From JAYPHU01 sp038127535 (GTDB lineage: Bacteria > Pseudomonadota > Alphaproteobacteria > Rhodospirillales > UBA2165): a stretch of 64,000 nucleotides of DNA. Shown piece by piece: positions 44,863-54,414 of this stretch. Both the position numbers and the translations under genes were made by a program. Location: positions 34,361 to 98,360 of the forward strand of contig JAYPHU010000011.1 of the NCBI GenBank assembly GCA_038127535.1, given 5' to 3'. Positions within the stretch are counted from its first letter, which is position 1, and each line of letters starts with the position of its first letter. The notes under the pieces are model-generated. The model did not search any database, was not told where the DNA came from, and worked only from the letters and a program-made list of their open reading frames with translations.

Positions 44863-45873
44863 ATGCGTTGGCTCAAACTCATATTCCTGCTTCTTGGACT
44901 GGCACTGCTTTGGGTCGTGGTGGCAGATAGCGATCTGGCCGTCGCCGCCGACTATGCCCGCCAAGTGGGATGGGGATTTGCCCTAGTGCTGGCCCTCTAT
45001 TTCGCTGCGTTTTTGGTCGATACGTTTACTTGGCAGCTCACCCTGCCGGCCTTACCCATATCGCCGAAATGGATCGTTCGGTTTTTTAATCTGCGGATGG
45101 CCGGTGAAGCGTTCAACAACATCACGCCGGCGGCCAGCATGGGCGGAGAGCCGGTAAAGGCCATTCTGTTGAAGACATACTATGGGGTGTCCTACCAAGA
45201 TGGGGTGGCGTCGCTGATCCTGGCCAGGACAATCAATGTTGTTGCGCTCATCGCGTTCTTGGCGATCGGTTTTGTCCTGATCCTCCAGGCGCCCTTTCTG
45301 ACGCAGGAGTACAAATTGGTATCCGGCGTCGGTCTGGCTGCGTTCGCCACAGGCATCGTGCTTTTCTTTCTGGTGCAGCGGTTCCGGGTGACCTCGCACG
45401 TAGGTAAGCTCTTTGGTCGGGACAGCGTTGCCGGCTGGATCACCAAGACCTTAACAGCAATTAGTGATGTGGAAGACCGGCTGGTTCATTTCTATCAGCA
45501 GCAGAAGACGCGGCTCTTGGCTGCGTTGGCTCTGGCTTTTGCCAATTGGGTCTCGGGCGCGGCGGAGGTCTATTACGTGATGGCGTTTCTCGGCAACCCG
45601 ATATCCTGGACGGATGCCTGGATTATCGAGTCCATTGCGCAGCTTGTTCGCGCCGGAACGTTTTTCATTCCCGCCAGCATCGGTGCACAGGAAGGCGCCT
45701 TTGTCCTGGTCGGCGCGTCGATCACCGGCTCACCGGCCATGGGATTGGCCGTGGCAATTGTCCGCCGGCTCCGGGAAATCATCTGGATTGCCTGGGGGCT
45801 GGTGATTTTCTATGTGATGAAACCGGATATTGATCCGGCGTCGGGCACCGGCGAAGGGCCTAGTTCCCGCTAA
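44863..45873 (+). CDS. hpnL: HpnL-like lysylphosphatidylglycerol-synthase-TM-region protein
   Basis: The 336-residue polytopic protein has about eight helices of the AglD/LPG_synthase_TM family: MRWLKLIFLLLGLALLWVVV, FNLRMAGEAFNNITPAASMGGEPVKAILLK, ASLILARTINVV, and GTFFIPASIGAQEGAFVLVG. This family, as HpnL, is found in hopanoid clusters. Operon with hpnN and the CDP-alcohol transferase; it is convergent with, and overlaps by 14 bases, hpnM. Confidence 0.82.
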   Translation: MRWLKLIFLLLGLALLWVVVADSDLAVAADYARQVGWGFALVLALYFAAFLVDTFTWQLTLPALPISPKWIVRFFNLRMAGEAFNNITPAASMGGEPVKAILLKTYYGVSYQDGVASLILARTINVVALIAFLAIGFVLILQAPFLTQEYKLVSGVGLAAFATGIVLFFLVQRFRVTSHVGKLFGRDSVAGWITKTLTAISDVEDRLVHFYQQQKTRLLAALALAFANWVSGAAEVYYVMAFLGNPISWTDAWIIESIAQLVRAGTFFIPASIGAQEGAFVLVGASITGSPAMGLAVAIVRRLREIIWIAWGLVIFYVMKPDIDPASGTGEGPSSR

Positions 45874-46459
45874 TCAATTGATCGGCTTTTTTGTTGAGGG
45901 CGGCGGCCAATCCGGCAGCTCCTTTGGAACGTAGCAGCGACCGGTATTCCGAGGCGCGGACGGCTAGCTCACTGATGTTGCCGTCCAGCAGCACATCAAT
46001 GATCCGCCAGTCATTCTCGAACTTCCGCAGCAGATAGTTCAGCTTTATCGGGCTGTCCCCGGGACTGGCAATATGAGTTTTGACCAATGTCGTATCTTGC
46101 GGGCCGGAGCCCTCGCCCAAAGTCTCGAACTTCTGGCCCGAATAGCCGTCAAACCGGAAGGCATAGGTACCGACACTGACCCGCTCGAACGCCTTGGAGA
46201 GTGCGGCCTGATCCTCTGCCGAATTTTTTTTCCAGCGAGAGCCGGCGATGATGCGGATCATTACAGGGAAGTTAAACGCGCCGGTGACCGGGGCTTCCAA
46301 TTTTGCATAGCGTTCCTTCACCGGGAGAGATTTAGCCTGCTTCATCACTTCGATCAGTGCATCATGGAAGGTTTCCACCGTGGCGCGTGGGGTGTTGCCG
46401 GCCGCGGCCGGCCGGGCAATGGCGATCAAGGCGATCAGCAATATAGTGGCGAAGCGCAT
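45860..46459 (-). CDS. hpnM: HpnM-like MlaC/Ttg2D-family periplasmic protein
   Basis: The 199-residue product has a signal peptide (FATILLIALIAIARPAAAGN) and the MlaC fold: VETFHDALIEVMKQAKSLPVKER, FNFPVMIRIIAGSRW, RVSVGTYAFRFDGYSGQKFETLG, and WRIIDVLLDGNISELAVRASEY. MlaC-type proteins ferry lipids across the periplasm; in hopanoid clusters they are named HpnM. On the opposite strand to hpnL, so expressed separately. Confidence 0.85.
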   Translation of the reverse strand: MRFATILLIALIAIARPAAAGNTPRATVETFHDALIEVMKQAKSLPVKERYAKLEAPVTGAFNFPVMIRIIAGSRWKKNSAEDQAALSKAFERVSVGTYAFRFDGYSGQKFETLGEGSGPQDTTLVKTHIASPGDSPIKLNYLLRKFENDWRIIDVLLDGNISELAVRASEYRSLLRSKGAAGLAAALNKKADQLISGN

Positions 46460-46593
46460 TAAGTCGGTCCTCCCTTTGGCAGGTCAGCATATCGGACCTG
46501 CCTATCGGGTCAATTGTTTCGGGCATGAGGATCGTCTATGACTATAGCGGAACAATGACGGTCGCTTTATTGGCGGCGAAGGAGATCAGGATC

Positions 46594-47052
46594 ATGGCGA
46601 AAGCAATGTTCGGCGCAGGATGTTTTTGGGGCGTGGAAGCGGCCTTCCGGCGGGTGGACGGGGTCACCGATGTGGCCGTCGGCTATTCCGGCGGGCAAAC
46701 GAAAAACCCCTCCTATGAAGAGGTTTGCAGCGGCCGAACCGGCCATACTGAGGTGGTGGAGGTTGATTTTGATCCGGACAAGGTCTCGTTCGAGACATTG
46801 CTTGACGTGTTTTGGGATATCCACGATCCAACCACGCTGAACCGTCAGGGCCCGGACATCGGGACACAATATCGCTCCGCCATCTATGTTTATGACGATG
46901 CGCAGGCGGATCAGGCGCGGGCGTCGCTATTGAAAACCGACGAATCAGGCCGCTATCGGAATCCAATCGTGACCGAGATCACCGCCGCTAGTCCCTTCTA
47001 CCGCGGCGAGGAATACCACCAGCGCTACTTTGAGAAGCAAGGAAGACATTGA
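46594..47052 (+). CDS. msrA: Peptide-methionine (S)-S-oxide reductase MsrA
   Basis: Repairs oxidised methionine. The 152-residue form from ATG 46594 begins MAKAMFGAGCFWGVEAAFR with the catalytic GCFWG, then VGYSGGQTKNPSYEEVCSG and HDPTTLNRQGPDIGTQYRSAI. GGAGATCAGG precedes the ATG; the open frame reaches further upstream without homology. Recycling Cys residues are not seen near the C-terminus (EEYHQRYFEKQGRH), so it is the short type. Confidence 0.95.
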   Translation: MAKAMFGAGCFWGVEAAFRRVDGVTDVAVGYSGGQTKNPSYEEVCSGRTGHTEVVEVDFDPDKVSFETLLDVFWDIHDPTTLNRQGPDIGTQYRSAIYVYDDAQADQARASLLKTDESGRYRNPIVTEITAASPFYRGEEYHQRYFEKQGRH

Positions 47053-47284
47053 CTTATGTGGGGTGCGCCGCATCCCACCGGTAACCGTCATGCCCGAACA
47101 AGCCGTCTTGGGCCGGTCAACGGACCGGCGTAACAGTCGCGTCCCGGGTAGCTATCCAGTTGTGCGCGCCGCTAGGCGCTTCGCGTATCCATTTTGTTTC
47201 CATCCTCACCCGCTTTGTCCGGGTGTCCCGCACCCCCCCCCCACTCGCGGGGGAAGGTGGCCCGTAGGGCCGGATGGGGGGGCG
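47053..47284. repeat. GC-rich intergenic repeat-like segment
   Basis: Between msrA and uvrA. Contains palindromic GGCCCGTAGGGCC (47260-47272), a C-run of 9-10 (about 47232-47241) and a complementary G-rich stretch (GGATGGGGGGGCG, 47273-47285), which together can fold as a stem. This resembles the dispersed intergenic palindromes common in Rhodospirillales-type genomes. Homopolymers here make sequence accuracy less certain. Confidence 0.4.
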
Positions 47285-50140
47285 CTACCCCGCTTTACGC
47301 TTTTTCTTTTTCTTCTTCTTGCCGAGGTAGGGCGCGAGGTATTGGCCGGTGAAGCTGTCGTCCACCTCGGCCACGTCTTCCGGCGTGCCGGCGGCGACCA
47401 CCCGGCCGCCCTTGTCGCCGCCTTCCGGGCCCATATCGATCAGCCAGTCGGCGGTCTTGATAACTTCCAGATTGTGCTCGATGACAATCACCGTGTTGCC
47501 CTGATCTACCAGCGCCTGCAGCACCTCGATCAGCTTTTTGACGTCCTCGAAGTGGAGGCCCGTGGTCGGTTCATCCAATATATAGAGGGTCTTGCCGGTA
47601 GCGCGGCGGGACAGTTCCTTGGCGAGCTTCACCCGTTGCGCCTCGCCGCCCGACAGAGTCGTCGCCTGCTGGCCGATATGGATATAGCCGAGGCCGACCC
47701 GGAACATGGTTTCCATCTTGTCCCGGATCACCGGTACCGCCTTGAAGAAATCCAGGCCTTCCTCGACGGTCATATCCAAGACGTCGGCGATAGACTTGCC
47801 GCGGAAGGTGATCTCCAGCGTTTCCCGGTTATAGCGCTTGCCCTTGCAGACATCACACTGGACATAGACGTCGGGCAGGAAGTGCATTTCGATTTTGATG
47901 ACGCCGTCGCCCTGACAGGCCTCACAGCGCCCGCCCTTCACGTTGAAGGAGAAGCGGCCCGGTTTATACCCCCGCGCTTTTGATTCCGGCAGGCCGGCGA
48001 ACCAGTCGCGGATCGGGGTGAACGCGCCGGTATAGGTGGCGGGGTTGGAGCGCGGCGTGCGGCCGATGGGGGACTGGTCGATGTCCACCACCTTGTCCAG
48101 GAACTCCGTGCCTTCCAGCTTATCGTGCGCGCCGGGATGCACCCGGGTGCCGTTGAGCCGGCGGGCCAGCGCCTTATAAAGAGTCTCGATCACCAATGTG
48201 GATTTACCGCCGCCGGATACCCCGGTGATGCAGGTGAGGGTGCCCAAGGGGAAATCGACGTCCACATCCTGCAGATTGTTTTCGGACGCGCCTTTGACGG
48301 TGAGCTTATGGCCCTTGTGGCCGGAGCGACGGTCTTTCGGCACCTCGATCTGGCGGAAGCCGGTGAGGTATTGCCCGGTGAGACTTTCGCTGGCCTTCAT
48401 GATCTCTTGCGGCGTGCCGCAGGCGACGACCTGGCCGCCGTGGATGCCGGCGCCGGGGCCGATATCGACGATATAGTCGGCGGTGCTGATGGCTTCTTCG
48501 TCATGTTCCACGACGACCACCGAGTTGCCGAGATCGCGCAGCCGTTTGAGTGTCTCCAACAGCCGGCCGTTGTCCCGCTGGTGCAGGCCGATAGACGGTT
48601 CGTCGAGCACGTACAGCACGCCGGTGAGCCCCGAGCCGATCTGGGAGGCCAGGCGAATGCGCTGGCTTTCCCCGCCGGAGAGTGTCCGCGATGAGCGCGC
48701 CAGGGTCAGATACTCCAGGCCGACGTTTTTTAGGAAGCCTAAGCGCTCATTGATCTCGCGAAGAATCCGCCGGGCGATCTCGTTCTGCTTGTCGGTCAGA
48801 CGCTTGTCGAGGCCGGCGAACCAAGCCCCCACATCGTCGATGGACATGCGCGCGACCTTGCCGATATGGTGGTCGTCGATCTTCACCGCCAGGGCCTCGG
48901 GCTTGAGGCGGTATCCCTCACAGGCGTCGCAAGTGGTGGTGGTCTGGTATTTTGAAAGCTCGTCCCGGATCCAGCTTGAGTCCGTCTCCCGCCAGCGCCG
49001 TTCCATATTAGGCAGTACGCCCTCGAACGGTTTCTTCAGGTCATAGGACTGCTTGCCGTCGTCATAGCTCATCTTCACCGGCGTGTTGCCGGAGCCGTTG
49101 AGGATCGCGTCCTTGTGCTTTTTCTTGAGCTTGGTCCAGGGCGTCTTTAGATCAAACCCATAGTGATCGGCCAGGCTTTCCAAGGTTTGGCGATAGTATT
49201 GTGAGCTCGACTCCGCCCATGGAGCGAGAGCCCCTTCGCCCAGGGAAAGCCGGTCGTCGGGCACCACCAGTTCCGGATCAAAGAACATCTGAGTGCCGAG
49301 CCCGTCGCAGGACGGGCAGGCGCCGAACGGGTTGTTGAAGGAAAACAGCCGGGGTTCGATCTCGTCGATGGTGAAGCCCGACACCGGGCACGCGAACTTG
49401 GCGGAGAACGTTACCCGGTCGCCGGAATCCGCATCCTCGGCAAAGGCCAGCCCGTTAGCCAGGTCCAGCGCCGTTTCGAAGCTATCGGCCAGGCGCTGTG
49501 CCAGGCCTTCGCGGACCACTAGGCGGTCCACCACCACTTCAATATCGTGCTTGAAATTCTTCTCGAGCGCCGGGGCCTCGTCGATCTCGTAATGCTCCCC
49601 GTCTACCTTGACCCGCTGGAAACCCTTCTTGGCCAGCTCCTGCAACTCTTTGCGGTATTCGCCCTTGCGACCGCGCACGATGGGGGCCAGCAGATAGAGC
49701 CGCGTGCCCTCGTCCATCTCCATCACTCGATCGACCATCTGCGACACGGTTTGCGCCTCGATGGGCCGGCCGGTTTCCGGGGAATAGGGGATGCCGATCC
49801 GCGCAAACATCAGCCGCATGTAATCGTATATCTCGGTGACCGTGCCGACCGTGGAGCGCGGGTTGCGGGACGTGGTTTTCTGCTCGATGGAAATGGCCGG
49901 CGACAGGCCTTCGATGGAATCCACGTCCGGCTTTTGCATCAGCTCCAGGAACTGGCGGGCATAGGCCGACAGGCTTTCCACATAGCGGCGCTGACCTTCC
50001 GCATAGATGGTATCGAACGCCAAAGACGACTTGCCGGAGCCCGACAGACCGGTGATCACGGTCAGGGACTCCCGGGGTATATCCACGTCGATATTCTTCA
50101 GATTGTGCTCTCGGGCACCGCGAACTTGGATGTCTGCCAT
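47285..50140 (-). CDS. uvrA: Excinuclease ABC subunit A
   Basis: Damage sensor of nucleotide excision repair. The 951-residue protein begins ADIQVRGAREHNLKNIDVDI, has Walker A GLSGSGKSSLAFDTIY and GVSGGGKSTLVIETLY, zinc-finger CPSCDGLG and CEACQGDG / CDVCKGKRYN motifs, and two ABC signatures (LSGGESQRIRLASQ and LSGGEAQRVKLAKELSRR). Normal length; the C-terminus ends in a Lys-rich tail. Located 61 bases downstream of a codirectional MFS gene. No alphaproteobacterial LexA-type box was noticed upstream. Confidence 0.98.
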   Translation of the reverse strand: MADIQVRGAREHNLKNIDVDIPRESLTVITGLSGSGKSSLAFDTIYAEGQRRYVESLSAYARQFLELMQKPDVDSIEGLSPAISIEQKTTSRNPRSTVGTVTEIYDYMRLMFARIGIPYSPETGRPIEAQTVSQMVDRVMEMDEGTRLYLLAPIVRGRKGEYRKELQELAKKGFQRVKVDGEHYEIDEAPALEKNFKHDIEVVVDRLVVREGLAQRLADSFETALDLANGLAFAEDADSGDRVTFSAKFACPVSGFTIDEIEPRLFSFNNPFGACPSCDGLGTQMFFDPELVVPDDRLSLGEGALAPWAESSSQYYRQTLESLADHYGFDLKTPWTKLKKKHKDAILNGSGNTPVKMSYDDGKQSYDLKKPFEGVLPNMERRWRETDSSWIRDELSKYQTTTTCDACEGYRLKPEALAVKIDDHHIGKVARMSIDDVGAWFAGLDKRLTDKQNEIARRILREINERLGFLKNVGLEYLTLARSSRTLSGGESQRIRLASQIGSGLTGVLYVLDEPSIGLHQRDNGRLLETLKRLRDLGNSVVVVEHDEEAISTADYIVDIGPGAGIHGGQVVACGTPQEIMKASESLTGQYLTGFRQIEVPKDRRSGHKGHKLTVKGASENNLQDVDVDFPLGTLTCITGVSGGGKSTLVIETLYKALARRLNGTRVHPGAHDKLEGTEFLDKVVDIDQSPIGRTPRSNPATYTGAFTPIRDWFAGLPESKARGYKPGRFSFNVKGGRCEACQGDGVIKIEMHFLPDVYVQCDVCKGKRYNRETLEITFRGKSIADVLDMTVEEGLDFFKAVPVIRDKMETMFRVGLGYIHIGQQATTLSGGEAQRVKLAKELSRRATGKTLYILDEPTTGLHFEDVKKLIEVLQALVDQGNTVIVIEHNLEVIKTADWLIDMGPEGGDKGGRVVAAGTPEDVAEVDDSFTGQYLAPYLGKKKKKKKRKAG

Positions 50141-50201
50141 GGGGATTTATATGGACCGCCGGACCGGAAAAAGCGAGTCCGGAGTTTCCGGGTTTTGCTC
50201 C

Positions 50202-51395
50202 TTACCCCAGCTCCCCCGCCTTTTTGCCGCCTTTGAGCGCGCTAGCGGAGAAGCTGAATAGCGCCATGAACACGGCGAGGCCGGCGGCGGTGAAATAGAG
50301 CGCATCGAAATCATAAAACGCCAACAGAACCCCCGCGCCGGCCGGGGCCAGCACGTGAGCAGTCCGCAGCGCCAGGCCATTCATTGAGGAAAAGGTGGAG
50401 CGCAGATTGTCCGGGGCAATGTTCAATAGATGTACCTGCACCAATGGCCGGATGATGCCGAACGCCCCGCCATAGCAGAGCCCGGAAATCAGAATCCCGA
50501 ACGGTCCCCAGGCGACGGGCACCACGGCCATGCCGACGGCCAGGATCAAAAACCCACAGGTGATGAGCTGTCGGGTGGTGAACCGGTCGGTCAGCTTGGC
50601 AATGAAAGTCGCCATCATGGTGCCGGAGAGCGCCCGGGCTGAGATCACGAAGCCGATGATCAGTGCCGGCACGCCGAACCGGTCGTTCATGAAGGTCGGG
50701 ATATAAGATATAAATGCGCCGAACCCGGTGAAGATAAAGCCGAAGGTCATGAAGCAGAGCTCCAGCACCTCGCGCTGGCGGATGTGGGTCCAGGCGTGGC
50801 CGAAATAACTGCGGGAGCTGCCGGCGCTGCGCTTGGACGTATTGTTGTCCAGGTAAATCCAGACAAAGAAGCCCAGCGGGATGCCCAGCGCCGCCGACAG
50901 GAACGGGTAGTACCAGACCAGCCCGGCCAGAATGCCGCCGATCAGCGGCAGCAGCCCCGCGCCGATGTTCTGCAGCGCGCTGGTGTAGCTGGTGACCACC
51001 ACCCGGTCGCGGCCGGAGAAGAGGTCGGGCACCAGGGCCACGTTGAGTGTGGACAGGCAGCTCGCCCCAACGCCTTGGAGAAAGCGCAAGACGACGATGG
51101 TCTCCGCGTTCGGCGCAAAGCTGATCGCCGTGCCGGCCAGGGAAAACACAAAGATCGACGGGACGATCACCATTTTCTTGCCGAACGTGTCGGCCAGAAA
51201 AGCGGTCAGCGGCACGAACACCAGGGCGGGCAGGGCGAAGGACGACATCATCATCCAGCCGATATCCGCGTTGGCGATTCCGAGTTCCTTCTGCACCGCC
51301 GGCATGGCCGGACCGATGATGGGAATGCCGAGAAGGCTGACGAAGGTGACCGACAACACGATCTGCGTGCTGCGGAGCGAGAGAAGGTGCGACAT
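50202..51395 (-). CDS. MFS transporter
   Basis: A 397-residue carrier with 12 hydrophobic helices and the MFS motif LADTFGKKMVIV between helices 2 and 3. Other typical regions: GVGASCLSTLNVALV, GLLPLIGGILAGLVWYYPF and ALIIGFVISARALSGTM. Resembles drug- or metabolite-efflux MFS members, but substrate cannot be inferred. It lies upstream of uvrA in the same direction and may share transcription with it. Confidence 0.88.
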   Translation of the reverse strand: MSHLLSLRSTQIVLSVTFVSLLGIPIIGPAMPAVQKELGIANADIGWMMMSSFALPALVFVPLTAFLADTFGKKMVIVPSIFVFSLAGTAISFAPNAETIVVLRFLQGVGASCLSTLNVALVPDLFSGRDRVVVTSYTSALQNIGAGLLPLIGGILAGLVWYYPFLSAALGIPLGFFVWIYLDNNTSKRSAGSSRSYFGHAWTHIRQREVLELCFMTFGFIFTGFGAFISYIPTFMNDRFGVPALIIGFVISARALSGTMMATFIAKLTDRFTTRQLITCGFLILAVGMAVVPVAWGPFGILISGLCYGGAFGIIRPLVQVHLLNIAPDNLRSTFSSMNGLALRTAHVLAPAGAGVLLAFYDFDALYFTAAGLAVFMALFSFSASALKGGKKAGELG

Positions 51396-51535
51396 GGCGT
51401 TTCAATATACGGTTCTTTGACGAGCGGAAAGCGCGCAGATTCGCGGCCTTTTAAAGTGGCCCTTTGTTCGCTATACCAAACTTATGATTTAAGAAGAAAA
51501 CCGGCGGAAATAACGGACCGGATCGGAGAAAGAAC

Positions 51536-52513
51536 ATGCAAAAGCTGGACCTTAAGGTTGCCGACATTCAGCAACTAACCTCGGGCATCAAGCGGTTTGA
51601 ATTCGTCAATGCGGCGGGCGGCGATTTGCCCGCCTTCAGCGCCGGAGCGCACATTGATTTTCACCTGGAAAAAGGGCTGATCCGCTCCTATTCCCTGGCC
51701 AATGATCCGTCGGAAACCCACCGCTATGTCACCGCGATCCTGCGGGAAGGCTCGGGCGGCGGCGGCTCTCTCTATATGCACGATAACGTCAACGTTGGCG
51801 ACACGCTGACCATCACCGAACCGGCCAACAACTTTGCCCTGGTGGATAACGCCAGCCAACACATCATGCTGGCCGGCGGCATCGGCATCACGCCGTTGAT
51901 GGCCATGGGTTATCACCTGAAGGCCGGCGGTGGCGGGCGGCATCTGCACTATTGCACCAAGTCCCGTGAGGAAACCGCTTTCGCCGACACGGTGGAAGAG
52001 CTGTTCGGCGACGATCTAACCTTCTATCACGACGGCGGCGATCCCTCGAAGGGAATCAACCTTGCCGAGACGTTCAAGGACCGGCCCGACGGCGCGCATC
52101 TTTACATCTGCGGTCCCGGCGGTCTCCTGAAGGCGGCGCGGGAAGCGACCGAGCATTGGCCCGCCGGCACGGTGCACTTCGAGCTGTTTCAAAGCCTCAA
52201 GACCGAAGAGGAAAAAGCGGTGGATGCGGCCGAGCAGCACGAGGGTGATCAATCGTTTGAGGTGGAGCTGGCGCAGACCGGTAAGACCCTGACCATCCCC
52301 GCCGACAAGTCGATCCTGGAGGTGCTCTGGGAGAACGATATCGAGGTGATGCACGCTTGCGAGGAAGGCTGGTGCGGCAACTGCGTCGTCGATTATCTGG
52401 GCGGCGGCGTGGATCACCGGGACGAAGTCCTGGACGAGGAAGAGCAGAAGACGAAAATGCAGGTCTGCATCTCCCGCGCACTACCGGGCGAAAAGATCAT
52501 CTTGGATTTGTAG
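51536..52513 (+). CDS. PDR/VanB-type flavin/2Fe-2S oxidoreductase
   Basis: The 325-residue reductase has an N-terminal flavin-binding barrel (SAGAHIDFHLEKGLIRSYSLAND), an NAD(P) region (IMLAGGIGITPLMAMGY and YICGPGGLLKAARE), and a C-terminal plant-type 2Fe-2S domain with Cys at about residues 275, 280, 283 and 311 (CEEGWCGNC and VCISRA). This is the VanB/phthalate-dioxygenase-reductase layout, feeding electrons to a Rieske oxygenase. No oxygenase gene is adjacent, so the partner lies elsewhere. Confidence 0.9.
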   Translation: MQKLDLKVADIQQLTSGIKRFEFVNAAGGDLPAFSAGAHIDFHLEKGLIRSYSLANDPSETHRYVTAILREGSGGGGSLYMHDNVNVGDTLTITEPANNFALVDNASQHIMLAGGIGITPLMAMGYHLKAGGGGRHLHYCTKSREETAFADTVEELFGDDLTFYHDGGDPSKGINLAETFKDRPDGAHLYICGPGGLLKAAREATEHWPAGTVHFELFQSLKTEEEKAVDAAEQHEGDQSFEVELAQTGKTLTIPADKSILEVLWENDIEVMHACEEGWCGNCVVDYLGGGVDHRDEVLDEEEQKTKMQVCISRALPGEKIILDL

Positions 52514-53044
52514 GGGTATCCTTTTCCCATCAAGGTGGGTATGTGGATCACGGACGGCGTGGCCGTCAGGTCCGCGCATGACTAGTGAAAAAAACCGTCT
52601 GTTTAAATTAGTCATCCACGGGGCCGAGTAGCGGTGACCCATGGACCCACGTTTTTAACCACGAGGGTAACATAGGATACGAAGGCGGATGAGTTGCCCG
52701 ATCCCTTCGTGCACTTCGTGTTCTTGGTGTTGAATTTTTTCTTTTTAATCTTAATGCGTCGCCCCGAGTTGGCGTAGCCAAGGCTCGTAGGACCATGATC
52801 CGGTATCCTTGGTTCCCCGAAACGGCTTCGCCTACCCGGAACCAGTCGGGGCACAAGGGTCGGGGATGACGCATTTGGGGCGTCGGCAGATCGGCCATGC
52901 CGAAGGAAAAAATGGCAGAAACTCCGCCGCATTCTCAAAAACCCCCTCTGGCTCCGCCATGGGCAACTTAGTGCGTGAACCCTCCAGGGAATCGCGCTAG
53001 TAGTTTTGTCCTAATCACGAATTCGAAAAGGTGGAGATAGGCCC
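52514..53044. repeat. 531-base intergenic region with dispersed palindromic repeats
   Basis: No gene. Around 52650-52740 the sequence contains TTTAACCACGAGGGTAACATAG, then CCTTCGTGCACTTCGTGTTCTTGGTG, which forms an imperfect palindrome of the kind found scattered in many bacterial genomes and whose accidental translation reads NTKNTKxTK. Around 52755-52890 a second block, ending GGTCGGGGATGACGCATT, resembles another intergenic repeat. The ssb ribosome site (GGTGGAG, 53030-53036) lies at the end. Confidence 0.45.
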
Positions 53045-53530
53045 ATGGCTGGCAGCGTGAATAAAGTTATCCTCGTCGGAAACCTGGGACGGGACCCGGA
53101 AGTACGGTTCTCCCAGGATGGCAACAAAATCGTCAACATGTCCGTCGCGACGTCCGAAACCTGGAACGACAGGAACTCCGGCGAACGGCGGGAAAAGACC
53201 GAATGGCACCGGGTGGTTATCTTTAACGACCGCCTCGCCGAGGTCGCAGAAAAATATCTCAACAAAGGCTCCAAAGTGTATCTGGAAGGACAGCTCCAGA
53301 CCCGCAAATGGACTGGCAATGACGGTATCGAAAAGTATACGACCGAAGTCGTTCTGAACCGTTTCCGGGGCGAGCTGATCATGCTGGATTCCCGGAGCGG
53401 CGGCGGTGGCGGCGGCCAGGATTACGGCTCGTCGTCGCAAGATTCCGGCTATGGCGGCGATTCCGTCGGCAACCAGGGCGGCGGTGGTTCCGGTCCCGGC
53501 GACGATCTGGATGATGAAATTCCGTTCTAA
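53045..53530 (+). CDS. ssb: Single-stranded DNA-binding protein
   Basis: The 161-residue protein has the OB-fold start AGSVNKVILVGNLGRDPEV, ERREKTEWHRVVIFNDRLAEV, and KVYLEGQLQTRKW in residues 1-110, then a Gly/Ser/Gln-rich linker and the DDEIPF tip that recruits partner enzymes. GGTGGAG precedes the ATG. Stands alone, codirectional with the next genes. Confidence 0.97.
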   Translation: MAGSVNKVILVGNLGRDPEVRFSQDGNKIVNMSVATSETWNDRNSGERREKTEWHRVVIFNDRLAEVAEKYLNKGSKVYLEGQLQTRKWTGNDGIEKYTTEVVLNRFRGELIMLDSRSGGGGGGQDYGSSSQDSGYGGDSVGNQGGGGSGPGDDLDDEIPF

Positions 53531-53579
53531 ATCCCTATATAATGGGGAGAGCGAGACCACTTAACCCCCGGATTGATCC

Positions 53580-54413
53580 ATGACGGAATCGATCGACAGT
53601 ATAAGAGAGCGCCTGCGCCAGGTTTCCACAGCCGCGGAAGTCGATATCGACATCGCCGATACGGCACTGTTGCTTGCCTCGCTGGAAGAGCCGGCGGTCA
53701 AGCTGACGCCCTATTATGAACACCTGGCGCAGATCGCCGATGATATGTCGGCAGCCGCCAAAGGCGTCGGCCATGTGCGCGACCGGGCAGCCGCCTTGTC
53801 GGACGTGATCTTCCGCCACCACGGCTATCGAGGTGATGCGGAAACCTACGACGATCCCCAGAACGCCAACCTGATGCGGGTCATCGATCGGCGGATGGGG
53901 CTGCCCGTGGCGCTAGGTATAATATTAATCCATGCGGCGCGGTCGCAAGGGTGGGCTATCACCGGAATCAATTTCCCAGATCACTTTGTCTTGCGTCTGA
54001 CCGGCGACGGGGAACAGGCGATCATTGACCCGTTCTACAAGGCCAAGCGCCTCACCATTGATAACCTGCAGGGCCTGTTGATCCAACGGCAGGGGCCGGC
54101 GGCGAAGCTGCGCGCTGAGTATCTGCAGGGAGTTAGTGACCGGGACGTCTTGTTGCGCCTGCAGAATAATATCAAGTCCCGCGCCCTGGCGGATGGGGAT
54201 CAGGAGCGGGCCATGGAAATCCTGGACACAATGGTGTTGTTGTCGCCGGACAACGCCAGTTTGGTCTCCGAAATGGCGGTGCTGGAAACCGAGTCGGGCA
54301 ATATCCGCGCGGCGCTTCGCCGGCTGCACAATTTCCTGGATGCGAGACCGACCCATCCGCAACAGGATCAGGTCAGTATGCTGGTGCAAAATCTAAAGCG
54401 CCGCCTAAATTGA
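53580..54413 (+). CDS. SirB1-family transglutaminase-like/TPR protein
   Basis: A 277-residue protein of the SirB1 family: NLMRVIDRRMGLPVALGIILIHAARSQGW is the transglutaminase-like core, followed by GINFPDHFVLRL and IIDPF. The usual Cys nucleophile position is not obvious. The C-terminal third is helical (DQERAMEILDTMVLLSPDNASLVSEMAVLE), like TPR units. Roles in the family are poorly defined. It lies 50 bases after ssb and just before the alpha/beta hydrolase gene. Confidence 0.85.
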   Translation: MTESIDSIRERLRQVSTAAEVDIDIADTALLLASLEEPAVKLTPYYEHLAQIADDMSAAAKGVGHVRDRAAALSDVIFRHHGYRGDAETYDDPQNANLMRVIDRRMGLPVALGIILIHAARSQGWAITGINFPDHFVLRLTGDGEQAIIDPFYKAKRLTIDNLQGLLIQRQGPAAKLRAEYLQGVSDRDVLLRLQNNIKSRALADGDQERAMEILDTMVLLSPDNASLVSEMAVLETESGNIRAALRRLHNFLDARPTHPQQDQVSMLVQNLKRRLN

Positions 54414-54414
54414 G

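Noticed and set aside
47030..49100. Plus-strand open frames opposite uvrA
   Set aside because: Low-complexity, no homology; shadows of uvrA codons.
50141..53044. LexA-type SOS boxes before uvrA and ssb
   Set aside because: No GTTC-N7-GTTC or GAAC-N7-GAAC pair seen by eye in either upstream region.
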